Assembly: GCF_001646945.1 (NCBI RefSeq)
Contig: NZ_LUTV01000004.1
Span: 675,647 to 727,791 of the forward strand
Reading direction: 5' to 3'
Origin: Endozoicomonas ascidiicola
Lineage (GTDB): Bacteria > Pseudomonadota > Gammaproteobacteria > Pseudomonadales > Endozoicomonadaceae
Length of the DNA: 52,145 nucleotides
The notes beneath the pieces are model-generated. The model was not told where the DNA came from, ran no database searches, and saw nothing but the letters and a program-made list of their open reading frames with translations. Made by a program: the position numbers and the translations under genes. Below, in pieces: positions 1 to 9,134 of the stretch; position 1 is the first letter of the stretch, and every line of letters starts with the position of its first letter.

Positions 1-1
1 T

Positions 2-271
2 GCCAAAGCGTTGAAGTGTGACAGTTACTTTGCTGCTCCGTATCACTCTTGGGAAAGAGGTCAGAATGAGAATGCTAATGGGCTACTCAGGCAGTATTTC
101 CCCAAGTCGATGGAGCTTAATAACGTTACAGAAAAAGAAGTCATCATAGCGGTTGATAAGCTGAATAATAGACCTAGAAAATGCCTTGACTACAAAACAC
201 CTTATGAGGCTTTCAAAGAGTTAACTGGGATTGATGTAAGAAAAGTTATGGGTTATGTATTTATTACTTGA
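2..271 (+). pseudogene. IS30-family transposase, C-terminal part (cut by the window edge)
   Basis: The reading frame is open from base 2 and ends with TGA at 269-271, so only about 89 C-terminal residues are visible. They contain the end of an IS30-type DDE integrase core: the segment HSWERGQNENANGLLRQYFP carries the final catalytic Glu (ERGQNEN) and the following basic helix, then NRPRKCLDYKTPYEAF, a typical IS30 tail. The function would be cut-and-paste or copy-out transposition of its own element. Whether the full gene is intact cannot be judged because the 5' part lies outside the window. I could not identify the right terminal inverted repeat in the spacer that follows. The element sits just beyond acpS, at the edge of the conserved housekeeping block. 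Confidence 0.8.
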
Positions 272-502
272 ATTCAAGGTATATAATTTCAATAAAATTG
301 ATATTTACCAGCCCTGTTCGTACTAAGCCCATAAAAATGCAGTGATATCAGCTTTCAACTTTGTTTAGGATAAACAGAACCCTCAAAGCCAATGAAATTA
401 ATCACTAGTGTTAAAAAGCTTTAATACCCATACAGTTCTACGGATGTTATCTCCGTGAAGTCGGGAGCTCAGTACGCGGTTGAGCCAGCTATTGATCATC
501 CC

Positions 503-877
503 TTAATGCTCAAGAGTCACAAAAGCAATAGCATTTTCTTTTTCATCGGAGAGGCTTATATGTAATCGGGTAACGCCCCGTTTCTTCTTCAGCTTCAGAC
601 CATAATCATATAATCTCAAAACCGGTGCCCCATTGAGATCATTCCTCACCTCAATATGCTGAAATGAGAGTTTACCAATACCGGTACCAAACGCCTTGGA
701 TACGGCTTCTTTTGCAGCAAATCGTTTTGCCAGCCAAGCAGGAGATCGGGATCGGTCACACCACGCTTGAAATTCATTGTCCGTCAAAATCCGCCGAGCA
801 AACGCATCACCCAGTCGTTCGATTGACCGGGCAATTCGATCAATCCGAACGATATCAGTACCGATCCCGACAATCAT
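503..877 (-). CDS. acpS: Holo-[acyl-carrier-protein] synthase
   Basis: A 124-residue protein that transfers 4'-phosphopantetheine from CoA to the serine of acyl carrier protein in the cytoplasm, activating fatty-acid synthesis. The N-terminus MIVGIGTDIVRIDRI holds the Mg-binding Asp8, and KRFAAKEAVSKAFGTGIG holds the second metal ligand Glu57; both are the family signatures, and the length is normal. The ATG follows the pdxJ stop directly (TAAATG), so the two are very likely translated together. This is the last gene of the lepB-rnc-era-recO-pdxJ-acpS series, the same order as in Pseudomonas. A short A/T-rich spacer with an IS30 remnant lies beyond it. Confidence 0.95.
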   Translation of the reverse strand: MIVGIGTDIVRIDRIARSIERLGDAFARRILTDNEFQAWCDRSRSPAWLAKRFAAKEAVSKAFGTGIGKLSFQHIEVRNDLNGAPVLRLYDYGLKLKKKRGVTRLHISLSDEKENAIAFVTLEH

Positions 878-1627
878 TTAAATCGCCCTGACAGATGCCT
901 GCAGCATCAATGCTTTCATTTCCTGAACTGCCGGCTTAAGCCCTGTAAAAAGAGCACGGGCAATAATGGCATGACCAATATTCAACTCGTTAATACCTGC
1001 AATCATAGCCACCGGCTCAACGTTCTGGTAATTCAACCCATGCCCCGCATTCACCACCAAGCCATGTTCCAAACCACACATCACAGCGCGCCTGATACGA
1101 TCAAGCTCTTCTTCCATCGCTTTTGCTGTGCTGGCCTCCGCATAGGCACCGGTATGCAACTCGATAGCAGGGGCGCCCGCTTTTACCGCCGCTTCAACCT
1201 GTTCGATGTCTGGATCAATAAACAAAGAAACCTCGATCCCCTTATCACCCAACCTTTTGCAGGCATCGGCAACACCATTAAACAGCCCTTTAACGTCCAG
1301 GCCACCCTCGGTCGTGACCTCCTCACGTTTTTCAGGCACCAGGCACACATGTTCAGGCATAACTTTTTCTGCAATGGCGATCATCTCTTCAGTTACCGCC
1401 ATTTCAAGATTCATTCGAGTCTGTAAAACATCCCGGATACGGTAAACATCGTGATCCTGTATATGGCGACGATCTTCACGCAAGTGGAGCGTAATGCCAT
1501 CGGCTCCGGCCTCCTCCGCCTCTATAGCTGCCTGAACCGGGTCCGGGTAGCGAATGCCACGAGCCTGCCGAACGGTGGCAATATGATCAATATTCACGCC
1601 TAACAAAATGCGCTGATGAGGAATCAT
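878..1627 (-). CDS. pdxJ: Pyridoxine 5'-phosphate synthase
   Basis: PdxJ condenses 1-deoxyxylulose 5-phosphate with 3-amino-2-oxopropyl phosphate to make pyridoxine 5'-phosphate, the last ring-forming step of vitamin B6 synthesis in the cytoplasm. The open frame reaches back to 1765, but that would overlap recO. The ATG at 1627 gives [24 protein letters not shown], the usual N-terminus, and 249 residues, close to the family size. Visible signatures are [27 protein letters not shown], the catalytic Glu/His region around [11 protein letters not shown], and [12 protein letters not shown] near the C-terminus. The gene lies 40 bases after recO and touches acpS. Part of the era-recO-pdxJ-acpS operon. 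Confidence 0.95.
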   Translation of the reverse strand: MIPHQRILLGVNIDHIATVRQARGIRYPDPVQAAIEAEEAGADGITLHLREDRRHIQDHDVYRIRDVLQTRMNLEMAVTEEMIAIAEKVMPEHVCLVPEKREEVTTEGGLDVKGLFNGVADACKRLGDKGIEVSLFIDPDIEQVEAAVKAGAPAIELHTGAYAEASTAKAMEEELDRIRRAVMCGLEHGLVVNAGHGLNYQNVEPVAMIAGINELNIGHAIIARALFTGLKPAVQEMKALMLQASVRAI

Positions 1628-1667
1628 GGCTATATTTCCAGCTGAAATCGGTGAGAATGGCGAAATA

Positions 1668-2462
1668 CTAGTGATTGGCCGCATCAATTTCAATGATTCT
1701 CTTTGGAATCGTTGGCGCCGAAGATCTTCGGGCAAACAGCATGCGGCTTTGTAACGGGCGATCACCTATCAACAATTTCATGGCCTGACGATTAAAACGC
1801 TTGAAATCGGCATATTGGTCCGGCGCACTGAAATCTCTTTCTGAAAGCGCCTTCAGGCTGTTGGAAGAGAAGCAATACGCTTGTAGATAGTGAGGTACTG
1901 TAGCTGGAACCGGCATCAACCCATGTTCTGGGTCAAAACGGTAAACTGTATTAACTTTTAAAGGTTCATTGTTCTGGGAATCCCAGTCCAGCGGTGGTGC
2001 ATAGCCACAAAGCTCCAGCAAATCCAGCTCGAAAGAGCGAAGGAGTGGCTCAATGGGTTGGTCAGATTTCAAATCGGACAACGCTGCTTGATAGAGCTCA
2101 ACAACACCATCAACTAACTGACCTGGTATTAAAGCTCTCATTAAGAGCTCATTGATATAAAATCCGCAGTAAAGCCGTTGCCCGGCCAAAAAGCTCATCT
2201 GGGCCGGTTCGAGATCCACCAGAGTTTTCAAATCAGTACGACCTTTCCATCGCACCATCAGCTGGTGAAAAGGTTGTAGCAGGGAGCCAAGGGAGGAACG
2301 GGACTGTCGAACACCACGGACGACCATGGCCACACGACCATGGTTTTCTACCAGAAATTCTGCAATCACCGAGCGTTCTTTGTAAGAACGCCGGTGTAAT
2401 AACCAAGCACGATGAAAATCACCGCTGTGTTTACCGGAGAACGTATTACTGGTTATGGTCAT
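1668..2462 (-). CDS. recO: DNA repair protein RecO
   Basis: RecO works with RecR and RecF to load RecA onto SSB-coated single-stranded DNA during gap repair. The 264-residue product starts with a short extension and then [34 protein letters not shown], the OB-fold N-terminal domain of the family, followed by an all-helical C-terminal part with [11 protein letters not shown]. The ATG at 2462 lies inside the last codons of era (17-base overlap), implying translational coupling. The length is slightly above the usual 240. The C-terminal half is poorly conserved in this family, so identification rests on the N-terminal domain plus position between era and pdxJ. Confidence 0.92.
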   Translation of the reverse strand: MTITSNTFSGKHSGDFHRAWLLHRRSYKERSVIAEFLVENHGRVAMVVRGVRQSRSSLGSLLQPFHQLMVRWKGRTDLKTLVDLEPAQMSFLAGQRLYCGFYINELLMRALIPGQLVDGVVELYQAALSDLKSDQPIEPLLRSFELDLLELCGYAPPLDWDSQNNEPLKVNTVYRFDPEHGLMPVPATVPHYLQAYCFSSNSLKALSERDFSAPDQYADFKRFNRQAMKLLIGDRPLQSRMLFARRSSAPTIPKRIIEIDAANH

Positions 2463-3381
2463 AACCCAAGCTTTTCAAAGCTCGCTCGTCATCGGACCAG
2501 CCGGCTTTCACTTTTACCCAGATATTCAACATGATTTTGGTGTCAAACAGCAATTCCATATCCTTCCGGGCTTCCTGACCGATGAGCTTCAGCCGCGAAC
2601 CACGATCACCGATCACAATGGCTTTTTGTCCATCACGCTCAACCAGAATCAGTGCACTGATGGTGGTCAACGGACCTTTTGGTCTCATTTCCTGTTGAAA
2701 TTCTTCAATCTCAACGGTGATCTCATAAGGCAGTTCATCACCCAGCTGACGCATGACTTTTTCACGCACCAGTTCCGCGGCCAAAAAGCGCGAGCTTCGA
2801 TCAGTTAACTGGTCTTCCGGAAAGTGATGAACACCTTCAGGAATCAAACCTGTGATCAGCTCACCCAACTCTTTCAGGTTATGGCCATTTTGAGCAGAAA
2901 TGGGCACAACCCCATGGAAATCCATTTTACTGGAAAGCATTTCAAGGTGCGGCATCAGCTTCGCTTTGTCCGCGATTTTGTCCACCTTGTTCACGGCCAG
3001 AATGACCGGACAACGGGCGCCTTGAACTTTCTCAAGCACCATCTGGTCTTCTTCATTCCAGGTCAGGCGATCCACCACAAACACCACTGCATCAATACCG
3101 GCCAGAGCACTACTGGCCGCTTTATTCATGTAGCGGTTAATGGCTTTTTTCTGCACCTTATGCATGCCTGGTGTATCCACAAAAACAGTTTGCACACCGT
3201 TTTCTGTTTGAATACCCAGCACCTGATGGCGCGTTGTCTGCGGACGTCGAGACGTAATCGACAGCTTCTGCCCCAACAAGTGATTCAGCAGAGTCGACTT
3301 ACCCACATTGGGTCTGCCAACAATCGCCACATAACCACAACGGCTTACAGGGGAGTCCGCAGAGTTTTCATCAGAGATCAT
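2446..3381 (-). CDS. era: GTPase Era
   Basis: Era is an essential GTPase that binds 16S rRNA and helps 30S subunit maturation. The chosen ATG at 3381 gives 311 residues; a TTG one codon earlier is also in frame. G1 is GRPNVGKST (residues 22-30), followed by the switch region [19 protein letters not shown] (G3) and NKVDKI (G4), then a C-terminal KH RNA-binding domain with the segment [21 protein letters not shown]. The order rnc-era-recO is that of many gammaproteobacteria; RNase III and Era both act on ribosomal RNA. The last codons overlap the start of recO. The leader between rnc and era is a tandem nonamer repeat, described separately. Confidence 0.97.
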   Translation of the reverse strand: MISDENSADSPVSRCGYVAIVGRPNVGKSTLLNHLLGQKLSITSRRPQTTRHQVLGIQTENGVQTVFVDTPGMHKVQKKAINRYMNKAASSALAGIDAVVFVVDRLTWNEEDQMVLEKVQGARCPVILAVNKVDKIADKAKLMPHLEMLSSKMDFHGVVPISAQNGHNLKELGELITGLIPEGVHHFPEDQLTDRSSRFLAAELVREKVMRQLGDELPYEITVEIEEFQQEMRPKGPLTTISALILVERDGQKAIVIGDRGSRLKLIGQEARKDMELLFDTKIMLNIWVKVKAGWSDDERALKSLGYDHNQ

Positions 3382-3396
3382 CAATACTTCAACTCT

Positions 3397-3423
3397 TTAT
3401 TCAACTTATTCAACTTATTCAAC
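3397..3423 (-). repeat. Three tandem nonamers spanning the rnc stop codon
   Basis: Read on the minus strand, GTTGAATAA is repeated three times without mismatch. The first copy is the last two codons plus stop of rnc (Val-Glu-stop); the next two copies carry two further in-frame TAA codons before the era start. It is in the rnc-era spacer, so copy-number slippage would change only spacer length and the number of stops. Confidence 0.95.
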
Positions 3424-4098
3424 GCCTAATAATTTTAAGGCGTTTCGTGCCGCTTGCTGTTCAGCACCACGGCGACTGGAGCCCTCACCCATGGATGGCT
3501 CACTCAGAGACTCAAGGGTACACAGCACAGAAAAATGCTGATCATGGGCTTCACCTTGAATATCAGTAACCTGATATTTAGGCAACGACTGTTGTCTTGC
3601 CTGCAGGTATTCCTGCAAACGGGTTTTCGGGTCTTTGTTCTGTTCATCGGTGGTGGTCAGTTGATCGAGACGACTGGCAAACCAGTCACGGATACGCTCA
3701 TGGCAAACCGCCATACCAGCATCCAGATAGATCGCACCAATGATCGCTTCCACCGCATCTGCAAGAATGGATTCACGACGAAAGCCACCGCTTTTCAGTT
3801 CACCGGAACCCAGCTTCAGAAAGTCACCAAGACCAAACTCTTTACCCAGCTCGGCCAGTGTTACACCGCGTACCATTCTGGCACGCAGGCGACTCAACTG
3901 ACCTTCACGGGCTTCAGGAAAGCGCTCATAGAGCGCTTCTGCAATGACAAAATTCACAATGGAGTCGCCCAGAAACTCCAAACGCTCATTATTTCGACTA
4001 CCGTAGCTTCGATGAGTTAACGCCAGCTCCACTAGCCCAATATCCGAAAACTCATGCCCAAGCTTTTTCTGCAGGCGGGGCAGTTTATCAATTTTCAC
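3415..4098 (-). CDS. rnc: Ribonuclease III
   Basis: A double-strand-specific endoribonuclease that processes the rRNA precursor and some mRNAs. The 227-residue protein has the N-terminal nuclease domain with signature [21 protein letters not shown] (metal-binding Glu and Asp), a second acidic cluster at [18 protein letters not shown], and a C-terminal double-stranded-RNA-binding domain from about [11 protein letters not shown] to AARNALKLL. Length is standard. The start is GTG at 4096-4098, one base overlapping the TAG stop of the DUF4845 gene (TAGTG), so translation is probably coupled. In several bacteria RNase III cuts its own leader; no clear stem was picked out here. Confidence 0.97.
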   Translation of the reverse strand: MKIDKLPRLQKKLGHEFSDIGLVELALTHRSYGSRNNERLEFLGDSIVNFVIAEALYERFPEAREGQLSRLRARMVRGVTLAELGKEFGLGDFLKLGSGELKSGGFRRESILADAVEAIIGAIYLDAGMAVCHERIRDWFASRLDQLTTTDEQNKDPKTRLQEYLQARQQSLPKYQVTDIQGEAHDQHFSVLCTLESLSEPSMGEGSSRRGAEQQAARNALKLLGVE

Positions 4099-4469
4099 TA
4101 ATTACCAGCTTTCCAGTCATGTTTGAACGATAAAATCATATCGACATTATGGAACACATGAACACGACGTTCATAATCGATATCAACCGTTACGACGCCA
4201 TTTTCACGAGCCACAATAATCTCATTTTTCTCAAGCTTAACAGCATTCAGTTGCAAGCCTTTCTGAATCCAGGTTCTGACTTGATTCACTGATGCCGTTG
4301 AAGAACCCGGACGATTGGTCAGAGATTCCGTCACATTCTTAACTGCATGGTCATCCATATACAGAGGCATCAACTTCAGCCCCAGAGACAGAACAACACC
4401 ACCAATCAATAGAAAAACCAACCAGCTTAAAGCGCTGTTCCCCCGTTGCCGGTTCTTCATTCCATACAT
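4098..4469 (-). CDS. DUF4845 family small membrane protein
   Basis: A 123-residue protein of the DUF4845 type, a family commonly found between lepB and rnc in gammaproteobacteria; its function is unknown. One N-terminal membrane segment is visible (about residues 11-34, [20 protein letters not shown] preceded by a basic stretch), with the remainder predicted outside the cytoplasm, pilin-like in layout but without a clear prepilin site. The ATG at 4469 is chosen because GGAG lies 8 bases upstream; the frame continues to a TTG at 4493 and an internal ATG at 4460. It lies between lepB and rnc and overlaps the rnc start by one base. Confidence 0.85.
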   Translation of the reverse strand: MYGMKNRQRGNSALSWLVFLLIGGVVLSLGLKLMPLYMDDHAVKNVTESLTNRPGSSTASVNQVRTWIQKGLQLNAVKLEKNEIIVARENGVVTVDIDYERRVHVFHNVDMILSFKHDWKAGN

Positions 4470-4499
4470 TTTACGCACTCCATATTGAAACAATATTTA

Positions 4500-5321
4500 T
4501 CAGTTAATCGATCCATTGTTTTTAAAATTAGGCAGTTGAGTCCAGCTGGGCCAATGCATCCAGATGTAAACTGCCTTACCCACAATATTGGCTTCCGGCA
4601 CGAACCCCCAGTAACGACTGTCATTACTGCGATCCCGGTTATCCCCCATAACAAAATACATACCTTCGGGCACAACCCACTCGCCTTCGGCACGATAGTC
4701 GTTACTTGTGAGTTCCTTACGAATTTCGTATTCCTCACCGGGCTTACCTTCTGTGTAGAGGCGATATATAGAGCGTTGATCACTCAGCTGCGCTACGAAT
4801 TCTTCGGGTAACAGCTCATCATTCACTGAAACCCGCTTACCCTGATAGCGAATCACATCACCAGGCAAGCCAATCACCCGCTTGATAAAATTGATGTGCT
4901 CTTGCCCCGGCTGCTTGAACACCATGACATCACCACGTTCTGGGTCATCCACCGACAGCACTTTAGTTCCTATCACAGGTAAACGAAGCCCATAGTCGTA
5001 CTTATTTACGAGAATAAAATCCCCTACCTCAAGGGTTGGGATCATAGAACCTGACGGAATTTGAAAGGGTTCAAACAAAAAAGAACGAACCACCAGTACA
5101 AACAGCAGTACCGGGAAAATGGATTTAGCCGTTTCCACCACCGCAGGCTCTTTCGACACTTCACTGATCGCTGAGTCGACTGCATCACTGCCTCCACCCT
5201 GCTCTTTCAAACGGGTAACAGCCGCCCGCCGCCTTGGCAACAGGAATAGTCGGTCAATCAGCGCAATGATACCCGTGATAAACACCGCCAGTACCAACAG
5301 CAGTGGGAAATTAAAATCCAT
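4500..5321 (-). CDS. lepB: Signal peptidase I
   Basis: The membrane serine/lysine protease that removes signal peptides from exported proteins, with its active site on the periplasmic side. The 273-residue protein has two N-terminal membrane segments (about residues 5-25 and 65-82), then the motif QIPSGSMIPTLEVGDFILV with the nucleophile Ser92, the general base Lys147 in INFIKRVIGLPGD, and the late signature MGDNRDRSNDSRYWG. Length is typical. It lies downstream of lepA in the same direction, but the spacer holds the palindromic repeat 5365-5525, which would be part of a lepA-lepB transcript. Confidence 0.96.
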   Translation of the reverse strand: MDFNFPLLLVLAVFITGIIALIDRLFLLPRRRAAVTRLKEQGGGSDAVDSAISEVSKEPAVVETAKSIFPVLLFVLVVRSFLFEPFQIPSGSMIPTLEVGDFILVNKYDYGLRLPVIGTKVLSVDDPERGDVMVFKQPGQEHINFIKRVIGLPGDVIRYQGKRVSVNDELLPEEFVAQLSDQRSIYRLYTEGKPGEEYEIRKELTSNDYRAEGEWVVPEGMYFVMGDNRDRSNDSRYWGFVPEANIVGKAVYIWMHWPSWTQLPNFKNNGSIN

Positions 5322-5364
5322 GCATTTCTTCTCTATAAATGTGCTCGAACTGTTTTATGAAATT

Positions 5365-5525
5365 ATACCAATGGCGTTTTTAAATTTTGGAACGAGCAAG
5401 TTATTTTGGCCGACTGGGCAAGGCGAAGAGACGAAGCATAGCCATAGCTATGGCGAGGAACTTCAACGCAGACCCAGTCGGCCAAAATAGCTGCGCAGCC
5501 CATAATTTAAAAACAGAATTGGTAT
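5365..5525. repeat. Palindromic MITE-like repeat, copy 1 (lepA-lepB spacer)
   Basis: About 161 bases bounded by ATACCAAT and ATTGGTAT as terminal inverted repeats. Inside are a perfect 16-base inverted repeat, ATTTTGGCCGACTGGG at 5403-5418 and its complement at 5473-5488, and a perfect central palindrome GCCATAGCTATGGC at 5441-5454. A second, diverged copy in the opposite orientation lies at 49252-49429. No coding capacity is seen. The element ends two bases past the lepA stop codon. Non-autonomous transposable element (MITE) or REP-like sequence is the best description; no transposase for it is in the window. Confidence 0.85.
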
Positions 5526-5527
5526 TA

Positions 5528-7327
5528 TTACTTGTCGACCTTCAATACGGCAAGGAACGCTTCCTGCGGAATTTCAACGCGGCCAACCTGCTTCATGCGT
5601 TTTTTACCCGCCTTCTGTTTTTCCAGCAGCTTACGCTTACGACTCACGTCACCACCATAGCACTTGGCCGTTACGTTTTTGCGCAGTGCTTTAACGGTGG
5701 TACGGGCGATAACCTGACCACCAATCGCTGCCTGTATGGCTACATCAAACATCTGACGATGAATGATCTCTTTCATTTTTTCGGTCAGAACCCGGCCACG
5801 GGAAACGGAATGATCTTTGTGAACAATCAACGCCAGCGCATCCACTTTCTCACCATTGATCAAGATATCAACACGCACCATTCTAGACGCTTCGAAGCGA
5901 TCGAACGAATAATCCAGAGAAGCGAAGCCACGACTCACGGATTTCAGGCGATCAAAGAAATCCAAAACCACTTCGCTCATGGGAATATCGTAGGTCAGGG
6001 AAACCTGACTTCCGGTAAACTGCATATCTTTCTGTATACCACGTTTCTCAACGCAGAGAGAAATGACATTGCCAAGATATTCCTGGGGCACCAGAATATT
6101 CGCTCTGGAAATGGGTTCGCGAATTTCCAGAATTCCGGCGGGATCAGGCAGCTTGGATGGGTTATCCACTTCAATCACATCACCGTTTTTCATCTCACAC
6201 TGGTAAATAACGGTGGGCGCTGTGGTGATCAAATCCAGATCGTATTCGCGCTCAAGGCGTTCTTGAATGATTTCCATGTGCAGCATACCCAAGAAGCCAC
6301 AACGGAAACCAAACCCTAGTGCATCACTGCTCTCTGGTTCATAAAAAAGAGAGGCGTCGTTCAGGCTCAGTTTTTCCAGCGCATCACGAAAATCTTCAAA
6401 ATCATCAGAGCTAACCGGGAACAGACCGGCATAAACTTGAGGCTTAACGCGCTTAAATCCTGGCAGTGCATCCACACCCTGAGTCTTAATATGCGTCAGG
6501 GTATCGCCTACTGGCGCGCCGTGGATGTCTTTAATACCCGCCACCACGTAACCTACTTCACCGGCTTTCAGAATACCGGTTGGGGTGCGCTTAGGCGTAA
6601 AGATACCGATGTTGTCCACCACATGAGATTGCCCTGTGGATTTAACAACAATCTTTTCGCCTTTTTTCAAAGTGCCGTTCTTCACCCGAACCAACGACAC
6701 AACGCCCAGGTAATTATCAAACCACGAATCGATGATCAGCGCTTGCAGGGGTGCATTTACATCACCTTCCGGTGCTGGAATGGTAGACACCAGACGTTCA
6801 AGCACTTCCTCAATACCCAGTCCGCTTTTGGCAGAACAGCGCACGGCATCTGTCGCATCAATGCCAATAATTTCCTCAATTTCCTGGGAGACGCGTTCTG
6901 GTTCCGCTTGAGGAAGGTCCATTTTGTTAAGAACGGGCATTACTTCGAGGCCCTGCTCAATGGCGGTGTAACAGTTCGCCACCGATTGCGCCTCTACACC
7001 CTGACCGGCATCCACCACCAGCAATGCGCCTTCACAGGCAGAGAGTGACCGGGAAACTTCATAGGAGAAGTCTACGTGCCCTGGTGTGTCGATAAAGTTC
7101 AGCTGATACGTGTTGCCATCTTTTGAATGGTAATCCAGCGTAACACTCTGGGCTTTAATGGTGATCCCACGTTCTCGCTCCAGATCCATGGAGTCCAGGA
7201 CCTGAGCCTGCATTTCCCGATCACTGAGACCACCACAGGTCTGGATAAAACGGTCAGCCATGGTGGACTTACCATGGTCGATATGGGCAATGATTGAGAA
7301 GTTACGGATTAAGCTAAGATCGCTCAC
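5528..7327 (-). CDS. lepA: Elongation factor 4 (ribosome back-translocase)
   Basis: LepA is a translational GTPase associated with ribosome back-translocation and 30S biogenesis; it acts on the ribosome, partly membrane associated. The 599-residue product has [20 protein letters not shown] (G1), [16 protein letters not shown] (G3), [13 protein letters not shown] (G4), domain II, EF-G-like domains III and V, and the LepA-specific C-terminal domain ending near [34 protein letters not shown]. Length matches the family exactly. The start codon is GTG at 7325-7327. A stem-loop terminator upstream separates it from mucD, so it probably has its own promoter in the 270-base spacer, as well as possible read-through from the stress operon. 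Confidence 0.98.
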   Translation of the reverse strand: MSDLSLIRNFSIIAHIDHGKSTMADRFIQTCGGLSDREMQAQVLDSMDLERERGITIKAQSVTLDYHSKDGNTYQLNFIDTPGHVDFSYEVSRSLSACEGALLVVDAGQGVEAQSVANCYTAIEQGLEVMPVLNKMDLPQAEPERVSQEIEEIIGIDATDAVRCSAKSGLGIEEVLERLVSTIPAPEGDVNAPLQALIIDSWFDNYLGVVSLVRVKNGTLKKGEKIVVKSTGQSHVVDNIGIFTPKRTPTGILKAGEVGYVVAGIKDIHGAPVGDTLTHIKTQGVDALPGFKRVKPQVYAGLFPVSSDDFEDFRDALEKLSLNDASLFYEPESSDALGFGFRCGFLGMLHMEIIQERLEREYDLDLITTAPTVIYQCEMKNGDVIEVDNPSKLPDPAGILEIREPISRANILVPQEYLGNVISLCVEKRGIQKDMQFTGSQVSLTYDIPMSEVVLDFFDRLKSVSRGFASLDYSFDRFEASRMVRVDILINGEKVDALALIVHKDHSVSRGRVLTEKMKEIIHRQMFDVAIQAAIGGQVIARTTVKALRKNVTAKCYGGDVSRKRKLLEKQKAGKKRMKQVGRVEIPQEAFLAVLKVDK

Positions 7328-7341
7328 GATAGTATCACTAC

Positions 7342-7369
7342 AAAAAGTTGTCCCCGCCGATGCGGGGAC
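7342..7369 (-). terminator. Rho-independent terminator between mucD and lepA
   Basis: Minus strand: stem GTCCCCGC, loop ATCG, GCGGGGAC (7350-7369 on the plus strand), followed by AACTTTTT. It lies about 230 bases after the mucD stop and 20 bases before the lepA start, so it would end the algU-mucABCD transcript. Confidence 0.7.
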
Positions 7370-7552
7370 TTTGTTAATCTGGTTACGCTGTTTGCGCTGC
7401 GCGTCTGACTGTTGCTACTTAGTAGCTGGAAACACTTGTCATTGTTCATCAATGAGCAATTGTATGCGGCAGCATGCACTAAATCCCCAATATTCTATAA
7501 CAGCTCATGGCATTACTCCATGCTCTGATCACACTCTAATCACACAATGACG

Positions 7553-7593
7553 CTGTTTGCGTCCCTTCATTACTTCAAAGGGACCACAAACAG
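7553..7593 (-). terminator. Hairpin just downstream of mucD
   Basis: Two nested arms pair: CTGTTTG/CAAACAG outside and GTCCCTT/AAGGGAC inside, around a 10-base loop, starting 6 bases after the mucD stop. There is no T-run, so it may be a processing or 3'-end-protecting stem rather than a full terminator; the GC-rich stem at 7350-7369 is the stronger terminator. Confidence 0.5.
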
Positions 7594-7598
7594 GCTGG

Positions 7599-9038
7599 CT
7601 ATTCCGGTAGGCGAAAGGTCAGATAGCCGGGGTTCCCACCACGAATCACCCGCATTGAAATGGATCGATTTCTCGGCAACCCTGCAACCACTCTATCGAA
7701 CTGCTTAACCGTGGACACGCTGGTATTATTCAGGTCGGTAATAATATCCCCCTGACGTAAACCTATGGAACGGACAGCCCCACGGCTGACACCAACGACA
7801 ACCAGACCCTGCACATCTTTTTCTAAACGGAGTTTGGTTCGATAATCATCATCCAACTCCGCAACCTGCACACCGAGTGGATTTTTATCGCTATTTTGTT
7901 TGCCACTTGTCTTCTCAGCGCCCGCATTTGCATCAGGCAGCTGGCCTACTTCCACATCAACCGTTTTGCGCTTGCCATTACGCACGAATTCCAGCTCAAC
8001 TTTCTGATTAGGGCGAACAACACCAACAGACATGGGTAGAATACCGGAATTGGTAATCGTACGACCATTGAATGCAATAATAATATCCCCTGGATGAAGC
8101 TTTGCCTTATCGGCAGGACCACCGGGCACCACCTGACTGACCAGCGCACCTTTGGGCTTTTCAAGGCCAAATGATTCAGCCAGATCACGATCAACATCCT
8201 GAATAGCAACACCCAACCAGCCCCGGGTCACATAACCTTTTTCTTTCAGCTGCTCCACCGCCCACATGACATGATCCACAGGGATAGCAAAGGACAAACC
8301 CATAAATCCGCCGGAGCGGGTGAAAATCTGGGAATTAATGCCAATCACTTCACCTTGCATATTGAAGAGCGGCCCACCGGAATTACCCGGATTGATAGGC
8401 ACATCTGTCTGAATAAAAGGCACATAAGAGTCACTTGGCAGGCTTCTATTTAACGCACTGACAATACCTTTAGTGATGGAGTATTCAAAATTGAACGGGG
8501 AACCAATCGCAGCCACCCATTGACCCGGCTTAACACGATCAGAGTTACCGATTTTGACCACCGGTAAGCTGCGATCGCTATTAATTTTAAGCAGTGCAAG
8601 ATCGGAGCGCTTATCAGAACCAATCAATTCGGCAGCGCGCTCACTACGATCACTTAACCGAACAATAATTTGATCCGCACCATCCACCACGTGATTATTG
8701 GTAAGGATGTAACCATCTGGCGAAATAATAAACCCAGAACCCAGAGACATCGGTTGATTTCGACCCGACATGCCTTCATCGGGTAATGGTATACCAAAAT
8801 AGCGGCGGAAAATTTCTGGAAGTTCTTCGCCACCTGGACCATAGACCTGCTGTCTTGCTTTCGGCTTGGACAATGTACTGATATTTACCACAGCAGGAGA
8901 AGCTTGCTCGAACAAGCTGGCAAACCCGGGCAAACCATCCGCATCGGACGATGCTTGAACCATTGTCGTTTGTAATATCAGCATTGAGGCGACAATACTG
9001 AGAAAAAATCGTCTGAAAAGTGTTGTCGTTCGACTCAT
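7599..9038 (-). CDS. mucD: Periplasmic serine protease MucD/DegP
   Basis: A DegP/HtrA-type periplasmic protease and chaperone that removes misfolded envelope proteins and, in Pseudomonas, restrains the sigma-E (AlgU) response. The frame runs back to a TTG at 9086, but the ATG at 9038 gives MSRTTTLFRRFFLSIVASML with a clean signal peptide (cleavage near residue 30, VQAS) and a 479-residue precursor. The trypsin-like domain shows His116 (ILTNNHVV), Asp146 (SDLALLKI) and Ser220 (NPGNSGGPLF). Two PDZ domains follow (about 270-365 and 385-475), the first with GALVSQVVPGGPADKAKLHPGD. It is the last gene of algU-mucA-mucB-rseC-mucD. Confidence 0.96.
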   Translation of the reverse strand: MSRTTTLFRRFFLSIVASMLILQTTMVQASSDADGLPGFASLFEQASPAVVNISTLSKPKARQQVYGPGGEELPEIFRRYFGIPLPDEGMSGRNQPMSLGSGFIISPDGYILTNNHVVDGADQIIVRLSDRSERAAELIGSDKRSDLALLKINSDRSLPVVKIGNSDRVKPGQWVAAIGSPFNFEYSITKGIVSALNRSLPSDSYVPFIQTDVPINPGNSGGPLFNMQGEVIGINSQIFTRSGGFMGLSFAIPVDHVMWAVEQLKEKGYVTRGWLGVAIQDVDRDLAESFGLEKPKGALVSQVVPGGPADKAKLHPGDIIIAFNGRTITNSGILPMSVGVVRPNQKVELEFVRNGKRKTVDVEVGQLPDANAGAEKTSGKQNSDKNPLGVQVAELDDDYRTKLRLEKDVQGLVVVGVSRGAVRSIGLRQGDIITDLNNTSVSTVKQFDRVVAGLPRNRSISMRVIRGGNPGYLTFRLPE

Positions 9039-9134
9039 AAGATAGGATGTCTCCGGAACTGTTTTAACGTCATTGACCGTGATCAATCTACCCTTTCGGA
9101 TGGACTTATTATTACCCGACAGTCCGCCAATATA

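Noticed and set aside
5461-5488. Sigma-E promoter from GGAACTT inside the palindromic repeat
   Set aside because: No TCnnA-type -10 element at 15-17 bases downstream in either copy.
5387-6319. 310-codon plus-strand frame over the palindromic repeat and lepA
   Set aside because: Antisense to a clear lepA; no recognisable protein and no ribosome binding site.
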